Shown: piece after piece, positions 34,599 through 43,961 of the stretch
How positions within the stretch are numbered: the stretch's first letter is position 1
Layout: every line of letters begins with the position of its first letter
DNA from: Xenorhabdus ishibashii
GTDB taxonomy: Bacteria; Pseudomonadota; Gammaproteobacteria; Enterobacterales; Enterobacteriaceae
Direction of reading: 5' to 3'
Assembly: GCF_002632755.1 (NCBI RefSeq)
Contig: NZ_NJAK01000001.1
Coordinates: 1 to 64,000 of the forward strand
DNA: 64,000 bases
The notes under the pieces: generated by a model
The model's database searches: none
Told to the model about the DNA's origin: nothing
What the model saw: the letters and a program-made list of their open reading frames with translations, nothing else
Position numbers and translations under genes: made by a program

Positions 34599-34960
34599 AT
34601 AAAATTAAAAATCCAGTTGTTCTGGTCAATATCCATGAGAATCACGCAGACAGCCTGACTGTCGCAGTCACCGATGGCTCTAATGATTGGCGTGATATGC
34701 AATTGGCCATAGCGGCTAATTTAGATAAACCAATTGGAGATGATAACCAAAGATTGATAGATCATGTTTTGTTTTATACCGCTCAGGCATTAGTGAAGTC
34801 ACGGGAAGAAAACAAAAAATTAAAAGAGGTGATTCGAGACATTTGTAACGATTGTGGAGAGACCGAATGCGGTCATTACAATATACGTTACACAATTGAC
34901 ATGGATATCATCACCGCAGCGTGTAAGTTAATTGAGGATATGGACAAAAATGACCAATAA
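34595..34960 (+). CDS. Hypothetical early protein, 121 residues
   Basis: MNKIKNPVVLVNIHENHADSL..., with a possible metal site CNDCGETECGH near residue 85. Overlaps neighbours. No family recognised. Confidence 0.5.
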   Translation: MNKIKNPVVLVNIHENHADSLTVAVTDGSNDWRDMQLAIAANLDKPIGDDNQRLIDHVLFYTAQALVKSREENKKLKEVIRDICNDCGETECGHYNIRYTIDMDIITAACKLIEDMDKNDQ

Positions 34961-35267
34961 CTCCTTCCACCTGACTCAAATCATCGCCTCAGTCTGGGGC
35001 GATCCTGCTGATATCACCGATGTAGTCTGGCATTCTGGATACCGTAAGCCAGAACGGGGAGAAAAGGAAATCGCCGAACTCGTTATTGACATCATGAACG
35101 GGGTGCCCGATGAGGTGCCCTACTCCGCAAGACCGAAGAATTTGAGCGATATTCTCATAGCAGAACTGAGCGACATTATTTTCGGCGCAACGTGGGGTGA
35201 TAAAGCAACACCTGCAAAGGTGGCGAGGGTTATTTTGGAAAATGGATATCAGAAAGGAGGCGAGTGA
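34950..35267 (+). CDS. Hypothetical early protein, 105 residues
   Basis: Start at ATG 34950 (MTNNSFHLTQIIASVWGDP), overlapping the end of the previous gene by 11 bases. Contains repeated helix patterns (SDIIFGATWGDKATPAKVARVIL). Unknown. The stop TGA shares bases with the excisionase-like start. Confidence 0.5.
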   Translation: MTNNSFHLTQIIASVWGDPADITDVVWHSGYRKPERGEKEIAELVIDIMNGVPDEVPYSARPKNLSDILIAELSDIIFGATWGDKATPAKVARVILENGYQKGGE

Positions 35268-35458
35268 TGGCAGAATCACCCTACATCAAAACAAAGGAAC
35301 TGGCAGATCGGTATGGTGTAAAACCGCACACAATAAGATTGTGGTGCAGCAATGGGAAGCAGAAAAGAGAAGGCTTCCCAAAGCCCAGATTTAAATCTGA
35401 CCAGCTTAACTTTTTACGGCAAGATATTCTTGAGTGGGAGGGCGGGAAACAATTTTAG
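35267..35458 (+). CDS. Excisionase/MerR-like DNA-binding protein
   Basis: A 63-residue protein from ATG 35267 with AAAGGAGG upstream. IKTKELADRYGVKPHTIRLWCSNG is a MerR/HTH_17 helix-turn-helix, then FPKPRFKSDQLNFLRQDILEWEGG. It lies at the end of the early operon next to the integrase, as xis does. Its 3' end overlaps the convergent integrase gene by 53 bases. Confidence 0.75.
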   Translation: MAESPYIKTKELADRYGVKPHTIRLWCSNGKQKREGFPKPRFKSDQLNFLRQDILEWEGGKQF

Positions 35459-36668
35459 TCAGCTTATCCCACCAGCGCTCGTATGCCTCTCTCTGCTCAT
35501 TTAGGTAGGTGTGCTTATCGTACACCTGCCACACACCCGGTAGTTTATGACCAATCATGATTTCAGCTACGTGAGGCGATGTTAATTCAGATACTCCGGT
35601 GCGCATGGTTCTTCGTAAGTCGTGGATTGACCAAGAAACATAGGAATCACCAAGATATTCAGACATTTTTTTATTGAGAGTTAAGATTATGTTAGAATAA
35701 CTTCTCTTTGTAAATGACTCTCCACGGCGCACAGTAAGCAGATATTCACTCCCATAGTTTAATTTCTTCGCCTGCCCAATTAACTCCTTAGCCGCAGGAA
35801 TAATGGGTCTAATAATGGGTTTTTTAGATCTTCTGCCTGTCTTGTGATTTTTAGGAGGAACAATCCAAACATTCTTCTCATAGTCAAAGTCGCTAACTTT
35901 GGCTTTCAATAGCTCACCAATACGACAACCAAATAACAAGCACAATTTTATTATTAGTGCATTACGTGGATTATATTTAGGGTTATTAATAACACAGAAA
36001 AGAACCACCAATTCTTCTTCGCTCAATGTTCTTTCGCCAATTTCAGAATCTAAATCGGTATCGTCATCTATATATTTTCCACTTATATCACTTTTTTCTA
36101 CATCAGATAATGGAGTGAGGTTGGTTATTCCCCTCCGAACAGCCCACTTATGAGCCTTCTTAGAATATGTTAATATGCGATCACCAATAGAAGGAACCTG
36201 TTTGGCAACATCTTCAATCAAAGAAAGCCAGACATGAAGTGTCAGCTCGTCATGGGGTAATTTGCCGATTTTTGGGAAGACATAAATTTCGAAAGAACGT
36301 AATATATTATCAGCATTAACCTTTGTTCCCTGCATTGTAATTTTCCACCACTCCCGTATTAATTCCTCTACGGTCACAGCGCTTAATGCTGACTCTTTGT
36401 GTATCCGTTTAACTATTTTAGGATTACGGTGTTGTTCCAATTCTCCACGGTAGGAAGTTACAGCGTCACGAGCTTCTTTTAAGCTAGTTGCTGGATAGGT
36501 TCCGATGTCAATTCGATCCCCTTTCCCGTTCCAGCGATACCTGAGTTGAAATATGATTTTTCCTTTAGGTGTCACACGAACAGACAGACCATCCCTATCT
36601 GACTTGGTAGTGATTTTTTCTTGAGGCCTACCATTAATAGAACGGAGCCAAGAATCAGTAATTGCCAT
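35406..36668 (-). CDS. Tyrosine integrase of the prophage (P4 type)
   Basis: A 420-residue integrase: N-terminal Arm-type domain (MAITDSWLRSINGRPQEKITTK), catalytic LFGCRIGELLKAK, HDLRRTMRTG, MIGHKLPGVWQVYDKHTY. It reads toward the prophage and lies about 200 bases from the junction with the TAXI gene fragment. Its 3' end converges on the excisionase-like gene. Confidence 0.92.
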   Translation of the reverse strand: MAITDSWLRSINGRPQEKITTKSDRDGLSVRVTPKGKIIFQLRYRWNGKGDRIDIGTYPATSLKEARDAVTSYRGELEQHRNPKIVKRIHKESALSAVTVEELIREWWKITMQGTKVNADNILRSFEIYVFPKIGKLPHDELTLHVWLSLIEDVAKQVPSIGDRILTYSKKAHKWAVRRGITNLTPLSDVEKSDISGKYIDDDTDLDSEIGERTLSEEELVVLFCVINNPKYNPRNALIIKLCLLFGCRIGELLKAKVSDFDYEKNVWIVPPKNHKTGRRSKKPIIRPIIPAAKELIGQAKKLNYGSEYLLTVRRGESFTKRSYSNIILTLNKKMSEYLGDSYVSWSIHDLRRTMRTGVSELTSPHVAEIMIGHKLPGVWQVYDKHTYLNEQREAYERWWDKLTKIVSRPPTQEYLAVKS

Positions 36669-36779
36669 ATCATCTTCCTCAAAAAGTAATACAGCTTTTA
36701 ATGTAGTTTATGTACATCGTTATGTACATTTTTTTCATGACATTTGATGAATCTCTGTGACTATTTATGCTTAAGGAAA

Positions 36780-36880
36780 GCAGAAAATAAATAAAATTAC
36801 AATTAAAATCATTATATTAATTAAAAACCCATGATTACGCGTGACTGTTAATGATAAGGTGTGACTAAGTAAATACATTC
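36780..36880. other. Prophage/host junction (att region) in the TAXI gene
   Basis: The host TAXI reading frame (LPENALKGVAVPLHLG...) becomes open at about 36865 and is followed upstream by a prophage-side AT-rich region. No duplicated att core is visible inside the window because the left end lies outside. The interval 36669-36864 holds only the integrase promoter region. Confidence 0.6.
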
Positions 36881-37011
36881 TGCCTGAAAACGCATTGAAA
36901 GGTGTTGCCGTACCATTACATCTTGGTGCATATCGATATTATCGCGAAATTGGCCTGGATATTCCTGACTATCTTGTGCCTCCAGAACTTAAATCTATAG
37001 ACAGCCAGTAA
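36865..37011 (+). pseudogene. 3' remnant of a TAXI-family TRAP solute-binding protein
   Basis: The last about 44 codons, LPENALKGVAVPLHLG, AYRYYREIGLDIP, ending SIDSQ, match the C-terminal end of TAXI-type substrate-binding proteins (PLH.GA.RYYRE.G). It lies upstream of the intact TRAP permease. The remainder of the gene is separated by the prophage and must be left of the window if it survives. Confidence 0.8.
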
Positions 37012-37086
37012 TGATTTTTGACCTGGAATCATAAAGTTCAACGTAATTTTCCCATCATGTTTTGACCATAATATTATGGAGTCACC

Positions 37087-39057
37087 ATGAATACTGATAA
37101 TGTAACACCATCCACGATGGAGCTGGATAAAGAAGCAGGATCAGGCAGCCGCCATTTAATTGGCTTCTATTTGAAGTTCACGACAATACTTGCCATCGCT
37201 ATTTCCCTCTACGCTATCTATTCCAATGCGTTATCCAATACGCAGGAATTTAATCGTAATGCCACATTTCTTGCTGGTATTCTGGTGTTAGGCTTTATTC
37301 TGTTTCCGATGTCCAAACGTTATTCAACCCCTAAATTTAATTATTGGGATTACTTTTTTATTCTGCTCATATTAGCCAGCTATGGGTATTTTTATTTTAC
37401 TTACACTGACTTACATGTTGTGCGCAACAGCATTCCTGATACCACAGATTATGTGATGTCTGTCATAGGTATCGGTGTATTATTTGAAGCAGCAAGGCGT
37501 ACAACCGGCTATTTCATACCGAGTTTATCCATTTTTTCCATCATTTATGCTCTATTTGGCAACTATTTTATGGGAATCTTCGGTCATGCCGGATTTTCAC
37601 TTGAACGTCTGCTATTCCGTTTATTTATGACCAGTGAAGGGATTTTCGGGATTACCCTCTCCACGGCATCAACAGCAATTATTGTTTTTATCCTGTTTGG
37701 TGCATTTTTAAGTGTCAGCGGTGCAACGGCATTATTCAATGACCTGGCTATGGCAATGGCTGGACGTCGCCGTGGAGGTCCTGCCCAGGTTGCAGTTATT
37801 TCCTCTGCCCTGACAGGTTCATTGAGTGGCAGTGCGGTTGCCAACGTTGCCACAACCGGAACCTTCACTATTCCCCTGATGAAAAACATCGGCCTGTCTC
37901 CCCGTTTTGCCGGTGCTGTCGAAGCGGCGGCATCAACGGGGGGCATGATTATGCCACCGATTATGGGAGCAGCGGCATTTATCATGGCCGGTTTTTTGGG
38001 GATTTCTTACACAACCATTGTGATTGCGGCCATCATTCCAGCTCTGCTCTACTACTCAGCCCTGATTATTGCCATTGATCTGGAAGCCAAAAAACAAGGA
38101 TTGAAAGGTGTCAGCAAGGAAAATATTCCCCAAGTCAAAGCGGTACTCAAATCCCGAGGCCTGCTATTGTTGCCACTCTTTATCGTGATTGGAACTTTAT
38201 TGACTGGAAAAACGCCGATTTATGCCGGTTTCCTTGGCATTATCGCGATTATTATCGCAAGTTGGATCACACCAGATACTTCTGTACGCATGACGCCCAG
38301 AAAAATCGTCGCGGCTCTGAATGAAGCTGCCCGCGGGGCTATTCAGGTCACTGTCGCTTGTGCGGCTATTGGCGTTATTATCTGTGTTGTCACCATGACA
38401 GGCATTGGATCAACACTCGCATTCAATATCGTATCTCTGACCGACAATACACTCTGGATGATCCTGCTGGTTGTTATGGTAGTTTGTATTGTCCTCAGTA
38501 TGGGACTACCTTCAACTGCCTTGTATATTGTTGTTGCAGTGACGGTGTCACCTATATTGATCAAGGCTGGGGTTTTGCCATTAGCTGCCCATTTCTTTGT
38601 TTTTTGGTTTGGTGCACTTTCCAATATTACCCCCCCTGTCGCACTAGCCAGTTACACGGCGGCCAGCATCGCCCGCGCTGATCCAATGCAAACCTCATGG
38701 AATGCCGTCCATCTGGCACTACCCGGTTTTATCATTCCCTTTATTCTGGTGTACAACCCCGCTTTATTGATACAGGGTGGTGACTTAAACGTCCTGTCTA
38801 TTGGTTATATGATCCTGACTGCACTGATTGGCATCTATTCACTTTCCGTTGCCAGCGCTAATTTCTGGATGTACAAAACTCATTGGTTAGAAAGAATTCT
38901 CTTCGCTATTGCCGCGATCTTGCTAATCAAACCGGGCATATTCACAGACTTGGCCGGAATAGTATTGATTATCGGGGCAGGAACCATGCATTTCTTACGC
39001 AATAAATCGGAACATGTAAAAAATAAAAATAATGAGGAACATTCTAAAAATGTATGA
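37087..39057 (+). CDS. TRAP transporter fused permease (DctQM type, TAXI-linked)
   Basis: A 656-residue protein with at least 15 hydrophobic segments. The large DctM-like part contains SALTGSLSGSAVANVATTGT and AAASTGGMIMPPIMGAAAF, the conserved substrate-site loops of fused TAXI permeases. Imports dicarboxylate-like acids with sodium. It needs the TAXI binding protein, here interrupted. Overlaps the lhgO start by 8 bases. Confidence 0.9.
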   Translation: MNTDNVTPSTMELDKEAGSGSRHLIGFYLKFTTILAIAISLYAIYSNALSNTQEFNRNATFLAGILVLGFILFPMSKRYSTPKFNYWDYFFILLILASYGYFYFTYTDLHVVRNSIPDTTDYVMSVIGIGVLFEAARRTTGYFIPSLSIFSIIYALFGNYFMGIFGHAGFSLERLLFRLFMTSEGIFGITLSTASTAIIVFILFGAFLSVSGATALFNDLAMAMAGRRRGGPAQVAVISSALTGSLSGSAVANVATTGTFTIPLMKNIGLSPRFAGAVEAAASTGGMIMPPIMGAAAFIMAGFLGISYTTIVIAAIIPALLYYSALIIAIDLEAKKQGLKGVSKENIPQVKAVLKSRGLLLLPLFIVIGTLLTGKTPIYAGFLGIIAIIIASWITPDTSVRMTPRKIVAALNEAARGAIQVTVACAAIGVIICVVTMTGIGSTLAFNIVSLTDNTLWMILLVVMVVCIVLSMGLPSTALYIVVAVTVSPILIKAGVLPLAAHFFVFWFGALSNITPPVALASYTAASIARADPMQTSWNAVHLALPGFIIPFILVYNPALLIQGGDLNVLSIGYMILTALIGIYSLSVASANFWMYKTHWLERILFAIAAILLIKPGIFTDLAGIVLIIGAGTMHFLRNKSEHVKNKNNEEHSKNV

Positions 39058-40252
39058 CGTGATTGTTATTGGTGCAGGATTGGTCGGGCTTGGCACCGCT
39101 AATGCCTTACAAGAACAGCATCCGCACTTGCGCTTGCTGATATTAGAAAAAGAAAATAGTGTGGCTGTACACCAAAGTGGTCACAATAGTAACGTTGTGC
39201 ACTCCGGCATTTATTACACCCCCGGAAGTTTAAAAGCACAACTGGCGAAACAAGGCAACCATACGATATATGAATTTTGTCAGCAACATGGATTATATTA
39301 CGACCGTTGCGGTAAGGTAATTGTCGCCACACAACTCAAGGAGCTTCCCTTGCTGGAAAATATCTATCAGCGAGGATTGAAAAATGGCCTTGAAGTAAGC
39401 CATCTTTCACAAGCTCAATTGAAAGAGCGAGAACCTTATGTCAACGGCCTTGAAGCAATATTAGTACCGGATGCGGGGATCGTAAACTACCCAGAAATTG
39501 CAGCAAAATTGGCTGAAATAATTCAAAGTCAGGGTGGAGATATTCATTATCAGCAGCAAGTTGAAGGTATTCACGAACATCGTGATTATATTGAAGTTCA
39601 AACTCAGCAAACCCGTTATCAGGCAAAATGGCTGGTGAATTGTGCCGGATTGCACAGTGACAGAATTGCCAAGCTGGCAGGTTATGAGACAGGGATGAAA
39701 ATCGTTCCCTTCCGTGGTGAATATTATGTTCTGGATAGCAACAAAAACTATCTGGTTAACCATCTGATTTATCCTGTACCTAACCCTGATTTTCCTTTCC
39801 TCGGCGTTCATTTTACGCGAATGCACAATGGCAAACGCGATGTTGGCCCAAATGCTGTATTGGCATTTAAGCGCGAGGGATATCACAAAACAGATTTTAA
39901 CCTACGGGATTTAGCAGAAGTATTGGCTTACAAAGGGTTTTGGAAAATCGCCACACGTTATTTTTGTGAAGGTATGGCTGAAATGCGACGTTCCTTTTCT
40001 CGCCCGCTTTTTACCGAAAATGCCCGCCAACTTATTCCTGATTTGCAGCCAGAAGATATCACCCCAGGGCCAGCCGGCGTACGCGCTCAAGCCCTGACCA
40101 TTGATGGCAAATTAGTGGATGATTTTCACTTTGTGAAAGGCCTTCGTTCACTGCATGTTTGTAATGCACCTTCACCGGCAGCCACGGCTTCAATGGAGAT
40201 TGGCAGGGAAATTGTGAGGCGATATTTCACGATGGTGAACGACAATCATTAA
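39050..40252 (+). CDS. lhgO: L-2-hydroxyglutarate oxidase/dehydrogenase
   Basis: A 400-residue FAD protein from ATG 39050 (MYDVIVIGAGLVGLGTANAL), with the dinucleotide GxGxxG fold, HNSNVVHSGIYYTPGSLKA near the active site, and a C-terminal GPAGVRAQ motif typical of LhgO. It oxidises L-2-hydroxyglutarate to 2-oxoglutarate. The overlap with the TRAP permease suggests that the transporter imports a related acid. Confidence 0.9.
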   Translation: MYDVIVIGAGLVGLGTANALQEQHPHLRLLILEKENSVAVHQSGHNSNVVHSGIYYTPGSLKAQLAKQGNHTIYEFCQQHGLYYDRCGKVIVATQLKELPLLENIYQRGLKNGLEVSHLSQAQLKEREPYVNGLEAILVPDAGIVNYPEIAAKLAEIIQSQGGDIHYQQQVEGIHEHRDYIEVQTQQTRYQAKWLVNCAGLHSDRIAKLAGYETGMKIVPFRGEYYVLDSNKNYLVNHLIYPVPNPDFPFLGVHFTRMHNGKRDVGPNAVLAFKREGYHKTDFNLRDLAEVLAYKGFWKIATRYFCEGMAEMRRSFSRPLFTENARQLIPDLQPEDITPGPAGVRAQALTIDGKLVDDFHFVKGLRSLHVCNAPSPAATASMEIGREIVRRYFTMVNDNH

Positions 40253-40368
40253 GCTAATCACACTTCCAGAAAACGCGAGACACATTTTCACAAAGAAGTA
40301 ACCCGTGTCACGGTATTCGTAGGTTAACCTGCTTAATCAGAGCTCTTCTCGCCACACAGAATTATTGG

Positions 40369-40399
40369 AACGTTAGCACGCCACAGGCGTACTAACGTT
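40369..40399. repeat. Near-perfect 14-bp inverted repeat
   Basis: Arms 40369-40382 and 40386-40399 match at 13 of 14 positions (AACGTTAG-n-ACGCC), loop ACA. There is no T run after it. The surrounding interval 40253-40639 has no gene I can support. It could be a repeated palindromic element or a terminator of lhgO. Confidence 0.6.
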
Positions 40400-40639
40400 C
40401 TGCTATGCTGTATAACTCAGTCACTTGTCTCGAAAATTGTTTTGTTCCGCCACAACTTGGATATCTGACACGAATTACAAGTACGGATAGATTCATCCGA
40501 TTAGCTGCCAAAGTAACATCACACAATACGGGCTACGGCTGTAGTACTAAGTTGTGCTAAAAACATTCGTTTTTGATACAGGAGAGAAAGCGGAAAAAGT
40601 TGGCGGTTATCGCAGCTACCCGGTCACTATCCCTATAAA

Positions 40640-41200
40640 TTAATCAACTATCTCCAAAATAATTTGATTTTTAGGATTAGTGTCACCAGTTTGACATGCT
40701 GATTCACTGCCATTACATATAAATTTAAGGGGAACGTTACAGTTTGAATCTGCATGTGTGAAAGTAGTGCTCCAATTCTGATTTACAAAGTCATCTACAG
40801 TTGTAACCAATTTAATATTACAGTATCTATCTTTAGAATTTGGAACCATGTACTTAACAGACCATTTCACTACTTTATCTACATTAGTACAACCTTGAAA
40901 GAAACCATTATTTGTCTCTAAGTTAAAGGCTGTTTTTCCTTGAGGGTCTAAATCTATTTTTTGGGGTCCTGCCCCATACATACAATCGTATCCAGTACGT
41001 GTCATTTCTACCTGTGCAATTACACTATTATTTTTTACGTACATATTGTAGTATGAAGCAAAATTAGAGGGGCCCTTGGTTTTAGTAGTTTCTACTTTCT
41101 TATCAATTTGCGCTGTACTTTCTTTAGATAAAGCATTATTTGCAAATAAGATCATAGTCAAAAGTAAAATATATGCTGTATATTCTTTAAAATAATTCAT
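40640..41200 (-). CDS. Secreted Cys-rich protein, domains A then B
   Basis: A 186-residue protein with a signal peptide (YILLLTMILFANNALS). Domain A (residues about 46-118: YNMYVKNNSVIAQVEM ... CMYGAGP ... CTNVDKVVKWSVKYM) is followed by domain B (about 126-186: YCNIKLVTTV ... WSTTF ... CNVPLKFICNGSESAC). Both domains occur in reversed order in the gene at 51034-51855. It may be a secreted or extracellular protein; role unknown. Confidence 0.65.
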   Translation of the reverse strand: MNYFKEYTAYILLLTMILFANNALSKESTAQIDKKVETTKTKGPSNFASYYNMYVKNNSVIAQVEMTRTGYDCMYGAGPQKIDLDPQGKTAFNLETNNGFFQGCTNVDKVVKWSVKYMVPNSKDRYCNIKLVTTVDDFVNQNWSTTFTHADSNCNVPLKFICNGSESACQTGDTNPKNQIILEIVD

Positions 41201-41385
41201 ATTAACCTCGACTGCCTAATTGAAATTATATATTACAATACATAAAGTTTATATTAAACTGTAACAAGTTGCAGTTTGCATTGTTTTACATTTGTATATT
41301 ATAACTATAATCGTATATTTATATTATTTTTATATGTTTTTATGCATTATGATAAATTTTTTGCAATGCAGTACATCTATTTGCC

Positions 41386-41487
41386 CTATGCTCGGATCTG
41401 ACGTTATGGCAAGGCCGAATGAAGCAACCGTGTAAGCAATTCCACCACTAAGCAAAACAGGACGGCGACCGAGCCGACCTGACAGTC
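41386..41487 (-). pseudogene. Fragment of an MFS transporter
   Basis: Read on the minus strand: LSGRLGRRPVLLSGGIA followed by YTVASFGLAITSDPSIG, the loop 2-3 region (G-R-x-G-R-R-P) of MFS drug/proton antiporters. It has no start or extension. A remnant of a lost transporter gene in the gene-poor stretch 41201-42471. Apart from the repeat and IS-like pieces listed below, I see nothing else certain there. Confidence 0.6.
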
Positions 41488-41823
41488 AGTCAGTGTAGCG
41501 GTCAAGAACTTCCGGACAATTTGCTATCGAGAAGTGCTGGGCGCGGGATCTGTGGCACTTGAGTAATCGAATAGCCAGAAAACTGCTTTCTCATACGTTG
41601 GGCATTTTTGCTAATTTTAAACAAGGTAAAAGTCAACGCGACTGTTTTCAACAAGCTAACGTTATAGGGTGTTAAAGTCGAGCATCGCGTTAAGTTAATT
41701 AATAAGACAAATGACTTTTAGAACCGCAATTTTTAGAAGTGGTTTTCTCCTGAGAGAAGAAATTTTTAAGATTACCACTCAGACTATTTCATGAATGAAT
41801 TTATTATATAATTAAAGAAATTA

Positions 41824-41872
41824 ATATTTTATATTTTATATTTTATATTTTATATTTTATATTTTATATTTT
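41824..41872. repeat. Heptanucleotide tandem repeat, seven ATATTTT units
   Basis: Seven exact copies of ATATTTT in tandem. The unit is not a multiple of three and lies in non-coding DNA about 600 bases before the MFS gene. Such repeats can slip and alter promoter spacing, but no promoter is placed here. Confidence 0.9.
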
Positions 41873-42129
41873 TTCTTTATAATGTTTGATTATAAACTGA
41901 CAAACATCTGCAAAGTACAATTGTTAGAATTTACACGATAATAAAAATAAGGAGATCATATTTTAATTCCATCTCACGAAAGTAAAAACATATTAAAGTT
42001 TAACAACATGGTTAAATTACATAAAAATGAATTTCATATTTGGTTTTATAAACACTCAGTTACCAAAAAGCAGGGTGTTTCATTTGTCTGCAATATTATT
42101 ATGAAAATTGGATTCGCCTAATAAGTGCA

Positions 42130-42261
42130 ATTTCTGAAAAAGGCGGTCAGTTGCTATAGTAGGCATCTTTCTCGCCAAAGGAAAATGCACTATGGCCTAT
42201 ACACAACTGACCGAAATAGAAAGATACCAGATTTTCAGCTTAAAAGAAGCCGGTTTTACAC
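42130..42261 (+). mobile_element. Remnant of an IS30-family insertion sequence
   Basis: ATG at 42192 opens MAYTQLTEIERYQIFSLKEAG then FTP, the N terminus of IS30-type transposases, and is cut at 42261 by the MITE-like element. No downstream transposase domain follows. A probable terminal region precedes it (42130-42190). Confidence 0.65.
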
Positions 42262-42453
42262 CAGGGCGCGAGCACACTATTTTAGCTGCCTTTTGCAGGT
42301 TATTATTTTTAAAAAAACAACTTTAATAGTGTTTTTATCGAGTTATATTTGACCAAAAATACAATTCTTTAAACTTTTATAGTCAACCAAAGAGTTAAAG
42401 AACGATATAAACATTTTAAGTACGAATATTAATCAAAGTATGCTCGCGCCCTG
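42262..42453. mobile_element. MITE-like 192-bp element with 13-bp inverted ends
   Basis: CAGGGCGCGAGCA at 42262-42274 and TGCTCGCGCCCTG at 42441-42453 are exact inverted repeats, with further similar bases inward (ACT-A/T-T). It carries no gene and interrupts the IS30 transposase reading frame. I see no clear target duplication. The right end lies 18 bases before the MFS gene. Confidence 0.55.
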
Positions 42454-42471
42454 TATAAAAGGTGAAAAGGC

Positions 42472-43662
42472 ATGAAGTCAAAACTTATTATCATCAATTC
42501 GTGCGTTATACTGGTATTGGGGTTATTTTCTATAGATCTTTATAATCCAGCACTCCCTATAATAAAAACCGCACTCGCAATTACTGACAATCAGGCACAA
42601 AGCCTTGTTGTTTATTATCTCATTGGTTTCTCTGTATCCCAACTTTTTTATGGGCCTCTTTCCGATAAACACGGACGCATTCCTGTCATTGTATTTTCCT
42701 TATTATTTTCCGCTATCGGTAATTATCTGACTTCTACGGCTGAATCATTTCACACACTATCTCTATTCCGGCTTCTGACCGGTATTGGTGCAGGTGGGTG
42801 TCCGGTCATTAGCAGAGCTATACTCAGCGATACTTTCCGCGATAAGACAGAATTATCTAAATCGCTGGCTATTTTTTCGATGGCATCACAAGTTTCGCCT
42901 GCTTTTGCACCTGTCATTGGCGGGTATATTACAGAATATCTGCCGTGGAAGTTTAATTTTATAGCCCTTACCATAATGATGCTGATAGGTGCATTTTTTG
43001 TAAAAATGACGTTGCCGGAAACATCACCGATGAAATCAACAGACAATGGCCGAATAACAGGTTTTCGAATTCTGTTATCTGACATTAATTTTGTTGTATA
43101 CAGTGTTGTTTCTGCCGTTTTGTTTGCTATTACCATTGGTTATTTTACTGCCAGCCCTTTCGTATTCCAGACACAATTTGAATTATCTTCATCACAGAAT
43201 GGATATCTGTTTATGGTTTATTCTGCTGGGATTGTAATAGGTTCGTTGCTGACAAAAAAATGGTTGTCACATTCCACACCTGAAAGAATTCTGAAAGTTT
43301 CACTCCCGTTATTAGTGTTGTTTACAGCGATGGCGCTCATCTTTATTTATTTTACTCAGATATTGTCGATTGAATTTATCATTATTTATAGTTTTGCGGT
43401 AGGGCTAGGATGTGGACTGTCTTCTCCATTATTACTTGGGATAAGTTTGCATGGACATCCAAAATTGTCCGGAACAGGCAGTGCGTTACAAGGCGCACTA
43501 AAAATGGCCGGAGCAGCCATTGTATTATGGTTTTTCTCTAGTGGGCATACAACAACAGCAACGGGTTTAATGTGGGGACTTTTCATTCTTGCCTTGATTT
43601 GTTTTGTTTTCATTACTTTTACCCTGTATAGGGTATCCGAAACAAAAAACCGGCGCTTATAG
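42472..43662 (+). CDS. Bcr/CflA-family MFS multidrug exporter
   Basis: A 396-residue MFS protein with twelve predicted helices. FSIDLYNPALPII is the start, GPLSDKHGRIPVI is motif A, and TGIGAGGCPVISRAILSD and VSPAFAPVIGGYI are Bcr/CflA signatures. Exports drugs or small peptides by proton antiport. The gene begins shortly after the MITE-like end, so its promoter may be new. Confidence 0.88.
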   Translation: MKSKLIIINSCVILVLGLFSIDLYNPALPIIKTALAITDNQAQSLVVYYLIGFSVSQLFYGPLSDKHGRIPVIVFSLLFSAIGNYLTSTAESFHTLSLFRLLTGIGAGGCPVISRAILSDTFRDKTELSKSLAIFSMASQVSPAFAPVIGGYITEYLPWKFNFIALTIMMLIGAFFVKMTLPETSPMKSTDNGRITGFRILLSDINFVVYSVVSAVLFAITIGYFTASPFVFQTQFELSSSQNGYLFMVYSAGIVIGSLLTKKWLSHSTPERILKVSLPLLVLFTAMALIFIYFTQILSIEFIIIYSFAVGLGCGLSSPLLLGISLHGHPKLSGTGSALQGALKMAGAAIVLWFFSSGHTTTATGLMWGLFILALICFVFITFTLYRVSETKNRRL

Positions 43663-43713
43663 AGCAACCAACATTGATAATGTTATCTTCACTGTCACAC
43701 TAACGGAGAGAAT

Positions 43714-43932
43714 ATGGATCTTGGAATCGCGGGTCGCTGGGCTGTCATATGTGCAGCCAGCGAAGGTTTAGGATTTGCTTGCGCTGCTGCACTAGTGGCT
43801 GAAGGTGTAAATGTTGTTATTAATGCACGAAGATCTGAACAACTGAAAGTGGCGGCACAACAGCTTCAAAATATAAATTCTGCTATATCCGTAAAATGGA
43901 TATCAGGTGACATAACATTAGCAGGCTTTTAA
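43714..43932 (+). pseudogene. Truncated short-chain dehydrogenase
   Basis: A 72-residue reading MDLGIAGRWAVICAASEGLG with a Rossmann start (AASEGLGFACAAALVAEG, then VVINARRSEQL). Normal SDRs are about 250 residues and have a YxxxK site; here it stops before the catalytic part. The deletion endpoint is near 43935, close to the omptin gene. Confidence 0.75.
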
Positions 43933-43961
43933 GGTGTCCGAGATCTTTATGCCACTACAAA

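Noticed and set aside
37584..37985. A 133-codon minus-strand frame inside the TRAP permease
   Set aside because: Antisense shadow produced by the codon bias of the membrane protein.
41821..41880. A CRISPR-like repeat
   Set aside because: The units are seven bases long and directly adjacent, without spacers; this is a simple tandem repeat.
42008..42121. A 37-codon plus-strand frame (MVKLHKNEFHIWFYKH...)
   Set aside because: Poor ribosome site, AT-rich codons and decayed mobile DNA around it.
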